Assembly: GCF_035989885.1 (NCBI RefSeq)
Contig: NZ_CP108518.1
Span: forward strand, 1-64,000
From: Streptomyces sp. NBC_01232
GTDB lineage: Bacteria; Actinomycetota; Actinomycetes; Streptomycetales; Streptomycetaceae
DNA length: 64,000 bases
Direction of reading: 5' to 3'
This document shows positions 17,007 to 25,550 of this stretch, piece after piece. The notes under the pieces were generated by a model that saw only the letters and a program-made list of their open reading frames with translations, ran no database searches and was not told where the DNA came from. Within the stretch, counting starts at the first letter, position 1. Each line of letters opens with the position of its first letter. The translations under genes and the position numbers were made by a program.

Positions 17007-17233
17007 ATCCGATCAACTGACCAATCCATCAAAGAGACACGCGCTAGACCGCGGAGGCACCAGCGACGACCGGGCTGCAAGGTGACGACGAGCGGGTCTC
17101 CTCCGACACCCGCACCAAACGGCCCGAGCTTCCTTCGCTCTCTTGCGGACCCTCGTCCTCGCCCAGCCGTCATGACCGTCACGAAATGTCCGCCACGGCC
17201 TTGGAAACGGCCAGGGACGCTCCGCTAGTCGCA

Positions 17234-17638
17234 TCACTCGCTCCGGTGTTCAGCGAAGTGGGGAGTTTCAAGAAGCGTGGCCCGGGGCGTCGGCTTGGGT
17301 TTCCTGCTCGTGGAGTGTGCGGGACGTGTCGAGACGTCGAGACGGAAGGTATCCGGCTCCGGGTGGCCCATGCGCCGGTGTCGGCCGATGTCGGACAGGA
17401 GCCGGGTCCCGCGCCGGATCGTCGCTGCCTGGGGCAAAGGGATGTCGTCGGCCACAAGTCGTTGGACGGTGGCGAGGGAAGGCGGGGTTTTGCGGGGGAC
17501 AACGACGGCGCAGGCGATCTCATGGCCGTCGGCGTCGGGTACGCCGACGATGGCGGCTTCGGCGACCTGCGGGTGGTTGGCCGGTTCTCCTTCCACCACG
17601 TACGAGACGTTCACCGATCCCTGTCTCTGCGCTGCCAT
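17234..17638 (-). pseudogene. fragment of an acyl-CoA/AMP-ligase C-terminus
   Basis: The frame encodes NHPQVAEAAIVGVPDADGHE, which is typical of the C-terminal AMP-binding domain of acyl-CoA synthetases, followed by more of that subdomain. The adenylation core and the catalytic lysine motif are absent on both sides. The gene's N-terminal part ends abruptly near 17620, next to a different relic on the other strand, so this is a truncated remnant. Confidence 0.6.
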
Positions 17639-17744
17639 CGTCTACCGTCTCACTTTGGGCGGCACGATCACCGCAATCGGCACCGACTCCTACCCGCTCG
17701 CCTCCACCCGGGCGCGAGCCGAGGAACCCGCCAAGGCCGACTGA
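17635..17744 (+). pseudogene. possible IstB-like C-terminal fragment
   Basis: About 35 codons read IVYRLTLGGTITAIGTDSY and then a charged tail before a stop. The pattern recalls the C-terminal end of IstB-type ATPases of IS21 elements. It is short and I am unsure. It abuts the acyl-ligase fragment on the other strand. Confidence 0.3.
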
Positions 17745-17754
17745 CCGCCCGGGG

Positions 17755-17874
17755 CGCTACTCGACGGTCAAACTGGGGCTCGAGTTCACCTTCGATCCGG
17801 AGAAGTTCACCGACGCCGCCGGTGACGCGGTCGGCGACACCGCCGGCGATTTCAAGGACTGGCTGCTCGACTGA
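17755..17874 (+). pseudogene. 3' fragment of a small acidic protein gene
   Basis: The last ~38 codons, LGLEFTFDPEKFTDAAGDAV then DFKDWLLD, have good codon bias and end in TGA overlapping the next ATG as TGATG, as in an operon. No ATG, GTG or TTG start lies within ~60 codons that is preceded by a ribosome site, and the sequence upstream belongs to other relics. I infer that the gene lost its 5' end. Similar acidic tails occur in small partners of type VII-like loci, which is only a suggestion. Confidence 0.4.
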
Positions 17875-18401
17875 TGCACGTTTCCGTGGAAGGAGGGCCC
17901 GAGATGCCCACGACACTGCCGGTGCCGATCGAATTCCGCCTGCCGGAGGGCTGGCTCGTCGCTGCCCCTCCGGACGGGGGCGCCTCGGACGTGGCGTTCG
18001 CCGCGGTGCATCCGCAGGCGGACGCCGGGTTCAACGCCAACATCACCATCGACGGCGGATTCCTGAAGGACTCGGTGACGCTCGTCGAGGTCGCCGACGC
18101 CTCGGCGGAGCGCCTGCGCGAGGTTGCAGAGCCGGTCGTGGTGGTCCACCGCCACGAGGTCGGCTCCGCCGACGCACCTGCTCTGACCCAGCGGCTGAGC
18201 TTCTCGGCCGTCGCCGGCGACGCCCGCCGGAACCTCGTCCAGCCCCAGGTCTATCTGGCCGTCCTGGACACCGAGGACCCGCACAGGCGGGCAATGATCC
18301 GGCTGGCTCTGACCGCCACCGAGGCCCAGCACGACAGCGTCCTGGGCGAGTTCCAGGACTTCGTGCGCACGGTGCGCTCGGACTCCAGGGCGGGGGTCTG
18401 A
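17874..18401 (+). CDS. DUF1795/LpqN-like protein of unknown function
   Basis: The protein has 175 residues; the real start may be the second Met (PEMPTTLPVPIEF) at 17904, which follows GGAGGG. Its plan, with PIEFRLPEGWLVAAPP at the start, a strand-rich middle (NANITIDGGFLKDSVTLVEV) and a C-terminal helix, resembles the LpqN/DUF1795 fold found near type VII secretion genes in actinobacteria. There is no signal peptide. The gene overlaps the truncated frame upstream and is 2 bases from the next gene, so the set is one operon. Function is unknown. Confidence 0.65.
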   Translation: MHVSVEGGPEMPTTLPVPIEFRLPEGWLVAAPPDGGASDVAFAAVHPQADAGFNANITIDGGFLKDSVTLVEVADASAERLREVAEPVVVVHRHEVGSADAPALTQRLSFSAVAGDARRNLVQPQVYLAVLDTEDPHRRAMIRLALTATEAQHDSVLGEFQDFVRTVRSDSRAGV

Positions 18402-18403
18402 CG

Positions 18404-18862
18404 ATGGGCCGCCTCTGGGACAAGTGGACCGGCACCAAGTACCCCGACAGCGGTGTCGCCTCCGTGCCCGCCATGGAGCTCCGGGAAGCACTGCTCGCGC
18501 TCAACAGCCGGAACGTACCGTTCATCGTGCGCCATGCCCTGCCCAAGGAGAAGGCCGACCTGGTGGCGGAGTGCAAGATCCCGAAGGCGAAGCTGACGCT
18601 CAAGACCCGCATGCGCCTGGTGCCGGCGAAGTGCGAGGTGCTCGTCCTGGAGGAGCGGTGGGAGCCGTCGCACGACTCCGGTCAGCAGTACGGCCGTGGG
18701 GGCTTCAAGGTGTACCGGCAGTGGGAGTACCGGCGTGGTGCCGACGGCCGTCGGCACAAGGTCGAGACGCTGCGCTTCGACACACGGGATGTGAGGGATC
18801 CACTGCGCACCATGGTCCTCAACGCGGGATGGACCTGGCGCGGAGTGCTGTTCCGGTACTGA
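18404..18862 (+). CDS. conserved hypothetical protein, ~152 residues
   Basis: ATG follows the previous stop by 2 bases. The product begins MGRLWDKWTGTKYPDSGVAS and has a basic middle part (KEKADLVAECKIPKAKLTLK) and a C-terminal strand-rich part with several tryptophans and tyrosines. No signal peptide or membrane segment is visible. It appears with the DUF1795-like gene, suggesting a joint function. I do not recognise a family. Confidence 0.65.
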   Translation: MGRLWDKWTGTKYPDSGVASVPAMELREALLALNSRNVPFIVRHALPKEKADLVAECKIPKAKLTLKTRMRLVPAKCEVLVLEERWEPSHDSGQQYGRGGFKVYRQWEYRRGADGRRHKVETLRFDTRDVRDPLRTMVLNAGWTWRGVLFRY

Positions 18863-19182
18863 CCGGCCGGTCCGGCCGTGTCATAGCCCTTGTCCACCGT
18901 GGAACCGGTCCTCCCAGGGTTCCAGGACCGCGGCCTCGCCTCTGGGTTCACCCTGCTCGGGACCCGGTTCGCGTACCCGCCGGGTCGACAGGCAGGGCAC
19001 TCCAGCACGCGGTGGGCCGTGTCGCCCGGCTTTCCGGGTCGTGCGTCTGGTGGTCGCGGCGGGGCGGGGCGTACAGGAAATCGACCACTCCACGCCCCCG
19101 CCGCACAACTTGAGGATCAAGGCAGGGCCTGCTCCGGGCTCGGATCATGTGGGGGCGTGAGCGCGCTGCCGCGTCGGCGGGG
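18863..19182. other. intergenic region between convergent genes
   Basis: About 320 bases separate the convergent genes ending at 18862 (+) and 19183 (-). A short inverted repeat GACCCGG...CCGGGTC (near 18961-18987) could be a weak terminator. No gene seen. Confidence 0.4.
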
Positions 19183-20139
19183 TCAGTTGGGCAGCTGTAC
19201 GTTCCAGGTGCGGTTGCCCGCCGCGTGGTGGTTGACCTGCACGGCCTCCTCCGGGTTCGCCGCGTCGAAGGCGGACGTGACGCGGTGCACCATCTCGTCG
19301 CTCTCCCAGAACGGCTCGGCCTTGGTGAAGCGTCCGCCCTGCTTCTTGCGGACCTTCCAGCGGAACCGGACGGTGTAGTCGACGAGGAAGTAGCCGGCCG
19401 ACATGCGTGTGGTGGTGGAGAAGCCGGGGTTGTCGACGAAGGTGATCCGGTCGGCAGCGTTGATGATGTTGCCGTCCTCATCGTTGTACGGGGGGCGGAA
19501 GGGGCCGTCCACGCCCCAGGCGCGGCGGGGGGCCTTCTTGGGCTGGTAGTTCACCGACGTCGGAACGATCTGGCGGCTTTCGTCGGAGACCTCCTGCCAG
19601 AAGTCGTACGCGTCTGCCGCGGGCGTCTGCATCCCGTCCGCGCGGCGCAGCGTTGCCGTCTGTTCGAAGCCGATGTTGTTGTTGCCGTTCAGCGACTGCT
19701 CCTCGTCTCCGTCGTAGCGGGAGGTGAAGACAAGGGTCGGATTGCCGATCTCTTCCTCGGCCCTCTGTTCCTTGCCCTTCACCGAGGGTGTCGCGCCGGC
19801 CTTGCCGCTGCGGGTGGCCCGGGTGGCCGCTCCTGCCTCGGTCTTCTGCTGGTTGGCCGGGGGGCTGTCGCCGCGCTCGACGACCTCGTCCTGGGTGCGC
19901 TTTTTGCCGCGCGTACCGGGAGCGGCGTGCGGCACCTTGGACCCGGCCGGGCCCTGCGCGATCATCTGCCCGAGTGTCGCGTTGCCCACCGAGCGCTGCA
20001 TGGCCGCGGCCATGGCCGGATTGACCGGTCGGAGTCCCGGCGCGACCTGCTGGCCCCTGTCTGGATCCGGTGCGCGTCGGTTCGCCTTGGTCGCGGCTTC
20101 GGCCTCTTCCCGGTCCTTGCGCAATGGCACGGCGCCCAC
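19183..20139 (-). CDS. putative effector-like protein with QRSVGNA motif
   Basis: The protein has 318 residues. Residues ~40-60 read NPAMAAAMQRSVGNATLGQM, a motif shared by the N-termini of many actinobacterial proteins linked to extracellular contractile injection systems, often with DUF4157. A low-complexity charged linker (~65-130) follows, then a globular C-terminal region from about 135 rich in aromatic residues (TLVFTSRYDGDEEQSLNGNN and later GYFLVDYTVRFRWKVRKKQG). There is no signal peptide. No injection-system genes lie in the window. I infer a secreted or injected payload; the C-terminal activity is unknown. Confidence 0.6.
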   Translation of the reverse strand: MGAVPLRKDREEAEAATKANRRAPDPDRGQQVAPGLRPVNPAMAAAMQRSVGNATLGQMIAQGPAGSKVPHAAPGTRGKKRTQDEVVERGDSPPANQQKTEAGAATRATRSGKAGATPSVKGKEQRAEEEIGNPTLVFTSRYDGDEEQSLNGNNNIGFEQTATLRRADGMQTPAADAYDFWQEVSDESRQIVPTSVNYQPKKAPRRAWGVDGPFRPPYNDEDGNIINAADRITFVDNPGFSTTTRMSAGYFLVDYTVRFRWKVRKKQGGRFTKAEPFWESDEMVHRVTSAFDAANPEEAVQVNHHAAGNRTWNVQLPN

Positions 20140-20608
20140 TCCCCGCGGTTAGACAGTCTACCCAAAGGACGCTACTGGTATGGCCAGGGGCACAGGAGAG
20201 GCACAACGCCACTGCTGGGGGCAGCATGAATGCCCGCGAGGGACAACCGACCGGGATGAGACAGGAGCACGTCGCCTTCTGCCCCACCGGCAAGTCCATC
20301 CGGCTCGGCGGCACGTGACTCGGCATGGCGAAGGGCCTGCGCCCGTCGAGGCGGCGGCCCTTCGACAACCCTGTCCTCGTTCGCTCTACGGGGCGGTGAA
20401 CTCCACGTCGGGGCGGCCGCAGCCGGCCCGCGATGCCGAGCAGCCGGTCGTGCTCCGCTTCGTCGGCCGCGAGGCCCCGGCGGAGCCTGGTCGCGGTCCA
20501 CTCGGCGCCGTACCGGCACAGCGCGACCGCGGACGGCGCCGGCCACACCCCGCGACCAACCGCCCCGGACCGGAAGGTGGCGGCCGGGCAGAACGCGGGC
20601 ACGGGGAC
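20140..20608. other. no intact gene; possible relic on the minus strand
   Basis: At about 20390-20550 the minus strand reads GVWPAPSAVALCRYGAEWTA followed by an Ala/Arg-rich helix, which looks like the end of a small secreted-protein family but is broken by a frame change near 20410. The rest shows no gene. The promoter of the 19183-20139 gene should lie near 20140-20200. Confidence 0.35.
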
Positions 20609-20975
20609 GTGATCACGCGGGGGTGCTTGTGGAAAGCAGGGAACCGTCTGGCCGGCCTGTACCGGCTGGTCGAGCGCATCGGCCGGGGCGGCATGGGCGA
20701 GGTCTGGCAGGGCCTGGACGAGGAACTCCAGCGCCCCGTAGCGGTGAAGGTCCTGCGCGAGGACGTCGACAGCACCCAGGCCGTGGCCCGCTTCCGCCGG
20801 GAAGCCACCATCGGGGCGAGGCTGCGGCACGCCGGGATCACCACGGTGCATGACGTCGGGCGTGATGTCGGCCGGCTGTTCCTGGTGAGGGAGTTCCTGG
20901 AGGGCCACGACCTGGCCGAGCTGCTGGCCCGGTGCGCGAGCGGGGCGAGGTCGGCGCACGGTGAGGCCGCGGCTT
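20609..20975 (+). pseudogene. truncated Ser/Thr protein kinase
   Basis: Starting at a GTG, the frame encodes a kinase N-lobe: YRLVERIGRGGMGEVWQGLD is the glycine-rich loop, VAVKVLRED holds the ATP-binding Lys, and a C-helix Glu follows in RFRREATIGARL. It continues through the hinge (LFLVREFLEGHDLAELLAR) and then loses the pattern. The catalytic HRD and DFG motifs are missing, so no active kinase can be made. It represents a PknB/Pkn-type Streptomyces kinase cut off next to the response-regulator gene. Confidence 0.75.
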
Positions 20976-21117
20976 GCGCAGGTCCGCGATGGGGCGGGCA
21001 CTCCATCGGCGAGAGTCGATCCCGGCCAATCGACCGGAGCGCGCCCGGTCACCGGGCGAAGAGCACGGCCCCGCTCGCGCCGGCCTGCCGCCGCCCCGGA
21101 CCGATACGGGACGACCC

Positions 21118-21762
21118 TCAGGCCTCCAGATACCGCAGCACCGCGAGGATCCGTGGGCTATGGCCCTCGGTCCCGCGCAGCTCCAGCTTGTCGAAGACCG
21201 AGTTGAGGTGCTTCTCCACCGCGCTCAGCGAAAGGTGCAGCCGCCGCGCGATGGCCGTGTTCGTGCACCCCTCCGCGAGCACCTGGAGCACCTCCCGCTC
21301 GCGCGGGGTCAGCCGGGCCAGCGGATCGGCGTGCGCGCTGCGCACCACCAGCTGCCGTACGACCTCCGGGTCGATCGCCGCGCCGCCCGCGTGGATCCGC
21401 TCCAGCGCGTCGAGGAACTCCTCGACCTGCGCCACCCGATCCTTCAGCAGATAGCCGACCCGCTCCGCGCCGGCCGCGAGCAGCCGGGCCGCGTAGCTCC
21501 GCTCGACGTGCTGGGAGAGGACCAGGACGCCGGTCCCGGGCAGCCGTTCGCGGATCTCGACGGCCGCCCGTAGCCCCTCGTCGGTGTGGGTCGGCGGCAT
21601 CCGGATGTCCACGACGGCCACGTCGGGGCGGAGCCTCTCCGTCTCGGCGACCAGCGTCACCGCGTCGCCGAACGCCCCGACGACCTCGTGCCCCTCTTCC
21701 ACCAGGAGTCGGGCCAGGCCCTCCCGCAGCAGGGTCGAGTCCTCGGCCAGGATCACACGCAC
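21118..21762 (-). CDS. NarL/FixJ-type response regulator
   Basis: The 214-residue protein starts at GTG 21762 and overlaps the kinase gene by 10 bases. The receiver domain (~1-120) has VILAEDS with the acidic pocket, VAVVDIRMPP with the phospho-acceptor Asp and a conserved Lys in LLKDRVAQ. The C-terminal LuxR-type HTH is LTPREREVLQVLAEGCTNTA followed by a recognition helix LSLSAVEKHLNSVFDKL. It is the partner of the histidine kinase upstream and probably dimerises on DNA when phosphorylated. Targets are unknown; the DedA gene follows upstream in the same direction. Confidence 0.92.
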   Translation of the reverse strand: MRVILAEDSTLLREGLARLLVEEGHEVVGAFGDAVTLVAETERLRPDVAVVDIRMPPTHTDEGLRAAVEIRERLPGTGVLVLSQHVERSYAARLLAAGAERVGYLLKDRVAQVEEFLDALERIHAGGAAIDPEVVRQLVVRSAHADPLARLTPREREVLQVLAEGCTNTAIARRLHLSLSAVEKHLNSVFDKLELRGTEGHSPRILAVLRYLEA

Positions 21763-22916
21763 GGCAGCTCCGCGACGATGGTGGTGGGGCCCCCGAGGGG
21801 GCTGTCGATCCGCAGGACGCCGTCGAGCGCGCAGACCCGTCCGCGCAGCCCGGTCAGGCCGCTGCCCGCCGGATCCGCGCCGCCCCGGCCGTCGTCCTCG
21901 ATCCGCACGGTGAGCGGGCCGCCGGGCGGCCCCGCGACCCGCACCGAGACGGCCGAGGCGGCGGAGTGCTTGGCCGCGTTGGTGACGGCCTCGGAGACGA
22001 CGAAGTACGCGGCTGTCACCACCGGGCGTGGGAGCGGCGCCGCCACCTCGTACGCGATCCGCAGCGGCAGCCCGCACCGCTGCGCCACCCCGCCGAGCGC
22101 CTCCTCCAGGCCGAGGCTGTCCAGCGCCGACGGGTACACCCGCCAGGCCACCTCGCGCAGTTCGGCCAGCACCTCCTGGGCCTCCCGGTGCGCCTGGCCC
22201 AGCAGCTGCGCCGCCCGCTCCGGATCCCGCCCACCGCCCCGGCGTGCCCGCCCGATGAGCATCGCGAGCGCCACGAGCCGCTGCTGCACCCCGTCGTGGA
22301 GGTCGCGCTCGATCCGCCGCCGCTCCACATCCACGGCCCGCACGACGGCGGCCCTGCTGACCGAGAGCTCGTCGATCCGGCGCCGCAGCAGCTCCCGCTC
22401 GGACGGCCCGAAGCACTCCCGGGCCAGCCGGGCGTCGAGCGCGGTCAGCGCGAACAGTCCCTGGAGGCCGAGGAACAGCAGGACGCCCCCGAGGACGAGC
22501 TGCGTCAGCAGCTCCGCGGTCCCGATGGTCCCGCGCACCACCCCGCCTGCCAGCAGTCCCGCAAGCACCAGGCCAAAGCCGAGCAGCGCCAGGACGACCC
22601 CGCACATGAGCCCCGACCAGGACCGGACCGCCAGGTGGCGGACCACGCCCTCGCCCCCGTACGTCTCAGGGAACCGGTCGCCGAAGAAGCAGGTCCGCCG
22701 CCTGCGCTCCACCTCCACGAGCCGCCGGGCGCCGGAGCCGTAGACCCCGAGGGCGTACGGCCGCGTTCGCGGCCACAGCAGGAAGGCGCCGAGCGGCACC
22801 CCGGCGAGCAGCAGGTACAGCAGGCCGGCCGGCGCCGTCAGGCATCCGGCGAGCACCCCCACCGTCCGCCGGACCGCCGACCGCGTTCTCGCGCCGCCCC
22901 GTTCGCCCCCGCTCAC
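21753..22916 (-). CDS. NarL-family sensor histidine kinase
   Basis: The protein has 387 residues. The N-terminal third has two or three pairs of hydrophobic segments (for example VGVLAGCLTAPAGLLYLLLA and a pair around residues 100-165) with a sensor-type first cytoplasmic loop. The HisKA_3 dimerisation box is ERRRIERDLHDGVQQRLVAL with the phospho-acceptor His. The HATPase_c domain has VVSEAVTNAAKHS (N box) and EDDGRGGADPAGSGLTGLRG (G boxes). It autophosphorylates and passes the phosphate to the overlapping response regulator. The ligand is unknown. Confidence 0.92.
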   Translation of the reverse strand: MSGGERGGARTRSAVRRTVGVLAGCLTAPAGLLYLLLAGVPLGAFLLWPRTRPYALGVYGSGARRLVEVERRRRTCFFGDRFPETYGGEGVVRHLAVRSWSGLMCGVVLALLGFGLVLAGLLAGGVVRGTIGTAELLTQLVLGGVLLFLGLQGLFALTALDARLARECFGPSERELLRRRIDELSVSRAAVVRAVDVERRRIERDLHDGVQQRLVALAMLIGRARRGGGRDPERAAQLLGQAHREAQEVLAELREVAWRVYPSALDSLGLEEALGGVAQRCGLPLRIAYEVAAPLPRPVVTAAYFVVSEAVTNAAKHSAASAVSVRVAGPPGGPLTVRIEDDGRGGADPAGSGLTGLRGRVCALDGVLRIDSPLGGPTTIVAELPCV

Positions 22917-22925
22917 GCCCTCACC

Positions 22926-23588
22926 CTATGCGCGCCGGTGGCGGGCGGCCGCCCCGCGGGCCCGGAGCCGTACCGTCAGCCAGGTCGCGCCGGCCGCGAG
23001 GACCAGGACGACGACGGCCTTGGAGGCCACGCCCACGTACGACTCGACCAGTTCCCAACGGTCTCCGAGGGCGTAGCCGGCGAAGACCAGGACGCTGTTC
23101 CAGGCCAGGCTGCCCACGGTGGTGAGCAGGAGGAAGAGCGGGACCGGCATCCGCTCCACCCCGGCCGGCACCGAGATCAGGCTGCGGAAGATCGGCACCA
23201 TCCGGCCCAGGAGCACCGCCTTCGCGCCGTGCCGCCGGAACCACGCCTCGGTCCGCTCCAGGTCCGAGACCTTCACCAGCGGCAGCCGCGCCCACAGCGC
23301 GTGCATCCGCTCCCGGCCGAAGAGCGCCCCGATCCCGTACAGGGCCAGCGCGCCCACCACCGAACCCAGCGTCGTCCAGAACAGGGCGGAGGCGAGGCTC
23401 AGCACGCCCTGCCCGGCGGCGAAGCCGGTCAGCGGCAGGATCACCTCGCTCGGCAGCGGCGGGAACAGATTCTCCAGGGCGATGGCGAGGCCCGCGCCCG
23501 GCCCGCCGAGCGTGTCGACGAGGCCGGCCGCCCAGCCGGCGATGCCGCCGGCCGGCTCCTGGGCGAGAGTGGTCGAGAACGGCGTCAT
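22926..23588 (-). CDS. DedA-family membrane protein
   Basis: The 220-residue protein has about five hydrophobic segments. Family motifs are visible: ENLFPPLPSEVILPLTGFAA near residue 40 (the Glu-Pro-Pro re-entrant loop) and RHGAKAVLLGRMVPIFRSLI with the conserved basic residues in the second half. DedA/SNARE-associated proteins of this family move lipid carriers such as undecaprenyl phosphate or influence membrane potential. The gene lies 9 bases upstream of the kinase gene's start region in the same direction, so the three may be cotranscribed. Confidence 0.9.
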   Translation of the reverse strand: MTPFSTTLAQEPAGGIAGWAAGLVDTLGGPGAGLAIALENLFPPLPSEVILPLTGFAAGQGVLSLASALFWTTLGSVVGALALYGIGALFGRERMHALWARLPLVKVSDLERTEAWFRRHGAKAVLLGRMVPIFRSLISVPAGVERMPVPLFLLLTTVGSLAWNSVLVFAGYALGDRWELVESYVGVASKAVVVLVLAAGATWLTVRLRARGAAARHRRA

Positions 23589-23849
23589 GAGCGCTCCAGG
23601 TCTCAGGGGAAGGTCCCCCGGCGGACCCGCCGGACGACCCTCCCCAACCTAGGAAGCGCAGCTCGCGGCCGGTATGCGCGTTCCCGCCCGGCGCCCCTGC
23701 GGAAAACCGCAGGGGCGCGACGGGGCGCCGCGAGCTGTCGGCCTGCCGGCGTGGACATCGCGTGGCGGTCGGCTGTTGTGGCCGACCGGAGCCCAGGCAG
23801 ACCTCCGACGCCGCTGTGCGGCCCGGAGCCCGGCCATCGTGAACGGTTC

Positions 23850-24065
23850 ATGCGCCTGACCGCAGGATCCGCGCGCGAGCTGCGCGCAGCGCAGGCCGCC
23901 GCCCGCGTGCCACTCCAGCACCGGGGTGACCTCGCCCCCGTGCTCGGGGCACCACAGGGCAGGAGCCCGGCGTGAGCGCGCCCTGCTCCCACCGGGAGGC
24001 GTACTCCCGCGTCAGGGCAGTCCCGTACCGGGCGTTGACCTGATCGGACAACCTGTCCTGTGACC
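23850..24065 (-). pseudogene. frameshifted fragment of unknown small protein
   Basis: On the minus strand the first part reads DRLSDQVNARYGTALTREYA and GALTPGSCPV. Adding one base less at ~23950 restores CPEHGGEVTPVLEWHAGG as a Cys/His-rich continuation. A single extra G thus breaks the frame, and neither end has a proper start. The Cys/His pattern suggests a zinc site. I do not recognise the family. Confidence 0.4.
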
Positions 24066-24068
24066 CGA

Positions 24069-24509
24069 TCAGCGGCGGCCGGTGGCCAGGATGACGAGGA
24101 ACTGGCCGCCGCCCGCCTGGATGTCGGCGGTCACCGGCATTCCCGGTACCAGTCGGGAGAACCGGTCCACCAGCCAATCCGCCGCCTCTTGGGCGTCCTT
24201 CCTGGTCGGGCAACGGCCCACCATCTCGCGGCCACCCTTGCGCTCCAGCCTCTCGGCGACGGCGATCAGCGGTGCGGGTTCGACTACATACAGGCGCTCC
24301 GGCCAGGCGATGACCACCTTGACCGCACCCTTGCGGGTGTTGCACCCGCGGTGCGCGAGCCGCTCGGCCACCTTGGCCTTCCGGTCGGCGGTCCGGCTGT
24401 CGACGCTGGGCCCCCGCGGGTCGTTCACCGACTCATCGGGGTCGACCGGTTCGTCACACACCCAGCACCGCCAGCCGTCGCGCTCGGCCACATCATCAAG
24501 GAGACTCAT
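24069..24509 (-). CDS. HNH-like zinc-finger protein
   Basis: The 146-residue protein begins MSLLDDVAERDGWRCWVCDE. The motif C-W-V-C-D, a conserved Asp-Arg-rich loop (VDSRTADRKAKV) and AHRGCNTRKG with C-N-x-x-K resemble an HNH endonuclease zinc-binding core. A C-terminal region after residue ~75 has no clear match. HNH proteins cut or nick DNA in defence, mobility and repair. The first His of the HNH triad is not obvious, so activity is uncertain. Confidence 0.65.
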   Translation of the reverse strand: MSLLDDVAERDGWRCWVCDEPVDPDESVNDPRGPSVDSRTADRKAKVAERLAHRGCNTRKGAVKVVIAWPERLYVVEPAPLIAVAERLERKGGREMVGRCPTRKDAQEAADWLVDRFSRLVPGMPVTADIQAGGGQFLVILATGRR

Positions 24510-24649
24510 CCGAGCAAACTAGCCTGCCCGGCCGCCACCCGCGCACCAGGACCCTGGCACGGCCTCAACACCGGCCGGCCCCGCCGACCGCTCACCCGGC
24601 GGCCTCAGCCGGCCCGGCCCCTCCTTGTACGGAAACGGGGGGCGGTCGG

Positions 24650-24964
24650 CTACCAGCTCTGCCACGTCGGGGCGGGGTAGCGGGGTGCACGCCGCTTGCG
24701 GGCTTCGAGCCCGAGAAACGCGGCTCCCGAGGCGAGGGTCGCGAGGAACGACACCAACATGGCCAGCGGCAGCAGGACGTTGGCGGGTTCCCCCAGTCCG
24801 AGCCACAGCGCCGCCGCACCCATCGCCAGGACCACCAGCAACAAGACCCTCACGGTGAGCGGCAGCTTGCCGCTCACCGCGACGAAGACATACCCGACGA
24901 GCAGACCCGGCGCGACGGCCACTATCAGGCCCAGGAACAAGAAAACGAGCAAGGCGATGATCAT
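24650..24964 (-). CDS. small three-TM membrane protein
   Basis: The protein has 104 residues and starts at ATG 24964, which follows GGAGGT at good spacing; the open frame extends further upstream. It has three strongly hydrophobic segments (MIIALLVFLFLGLIVAVAP, VRVLLLVVLAMGAAALWL, and LLPLAMLVSFLATLASGAAF) and a short basic C-terminus. I do not recognise a family. Confidence 0.65.
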   Translation of the reverse strand: MIIALLVFLFLGLIVAVAPGLLVGYVFVAVSGKLPLTVRVLLLVVLAMGAAALWLGLGEPANVLLPLAMLVSFLATLASGAAFLGLEARKRRAPRYPAPTWQSW

Positions 24965-25550
24965 GTCGTGCCGACCTCCGGATCTCATGGCCAACTCGTG
25001 CCGAAGGCAGACGGATTCACGTCAGCCGCCGGTCCGGAAGGCCCTTCCGGAGCTCATGCTGTCAGATTTTCTGAACACGTTCAACGCGGCTCGTGGACGG
25101 CGTCCCCGAAGCCGCGGATCCGGGCGCTCTCGCCGGCCTTCGGCCGCTCGGCGTCCACCGGCGGCGGGGTGGTCACAGGACAATCCCCCGCCGACGGAGG
25201 CGGCCGGACCACCACGAACGCAGGGACGGCTCCACGTTCGTCGCGTATCGCACGACCAGTTCCGGACCATGCCCGCAGGCTTGGACGCGCGCCCGCCGGG
25301 CGCGAGATTCCCCAAAGGGGGCCCGCCGCCCGCGGCCTCGCCCCTCGGGGCGAGGAAGTCTTCCCCGCCCCAAGGGGCCCGCGGGCCGACGCCTGACGCC
25401 GTGGTGTGACCGGGATACGCGCCAGAGGGGCAACGGGATGATCTTGAAGCCCTGAGCCCGGCCCCCGTATTCCAGAGGGACACCCACGCTGTTCCGCCAG
25501 CGGCAGAACACCGGACGGACCGGACTCGATGATCACTACGGTCCAGTCTC
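24965..25550. other. no gene seen; contains a hairpin
   Basis: About 585 bases lie between the divergent genes at 24964 (-) and 25551 (+). Frames on both strands lack starts and codon bias. A hairpin with CCTCGCCC/GGGCGAGG arms is at 25336-25355. The region should hold both promoters. Confidence 0.45.

Larger units (their letters stand above)
16132..17043 (-). mobile_element. second IS5-family insertion sequence
   Basis: CTAG flanks both ends (16128-16131 and 17044-17047), and the ends share TGTCTCTTTG as an inverted repeat (left 16135-16145; right complement 17028-17038). Inside are two overlapping frames of an IS5-family transposase. It differs from the IS at 11862, with no close nucleotide identity. 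The left CTAG contains the stop codon of the deaminase gene. Confidence 0.85.

Noticed and set aside
21966..23975. 669-codon plus-strand frame across the kinase and DedA genes
   Set aside because: Composition is Arg/Pro/Gln-rich, as expected for an antisense shadow, and both minus-strand genes have intact motifs.
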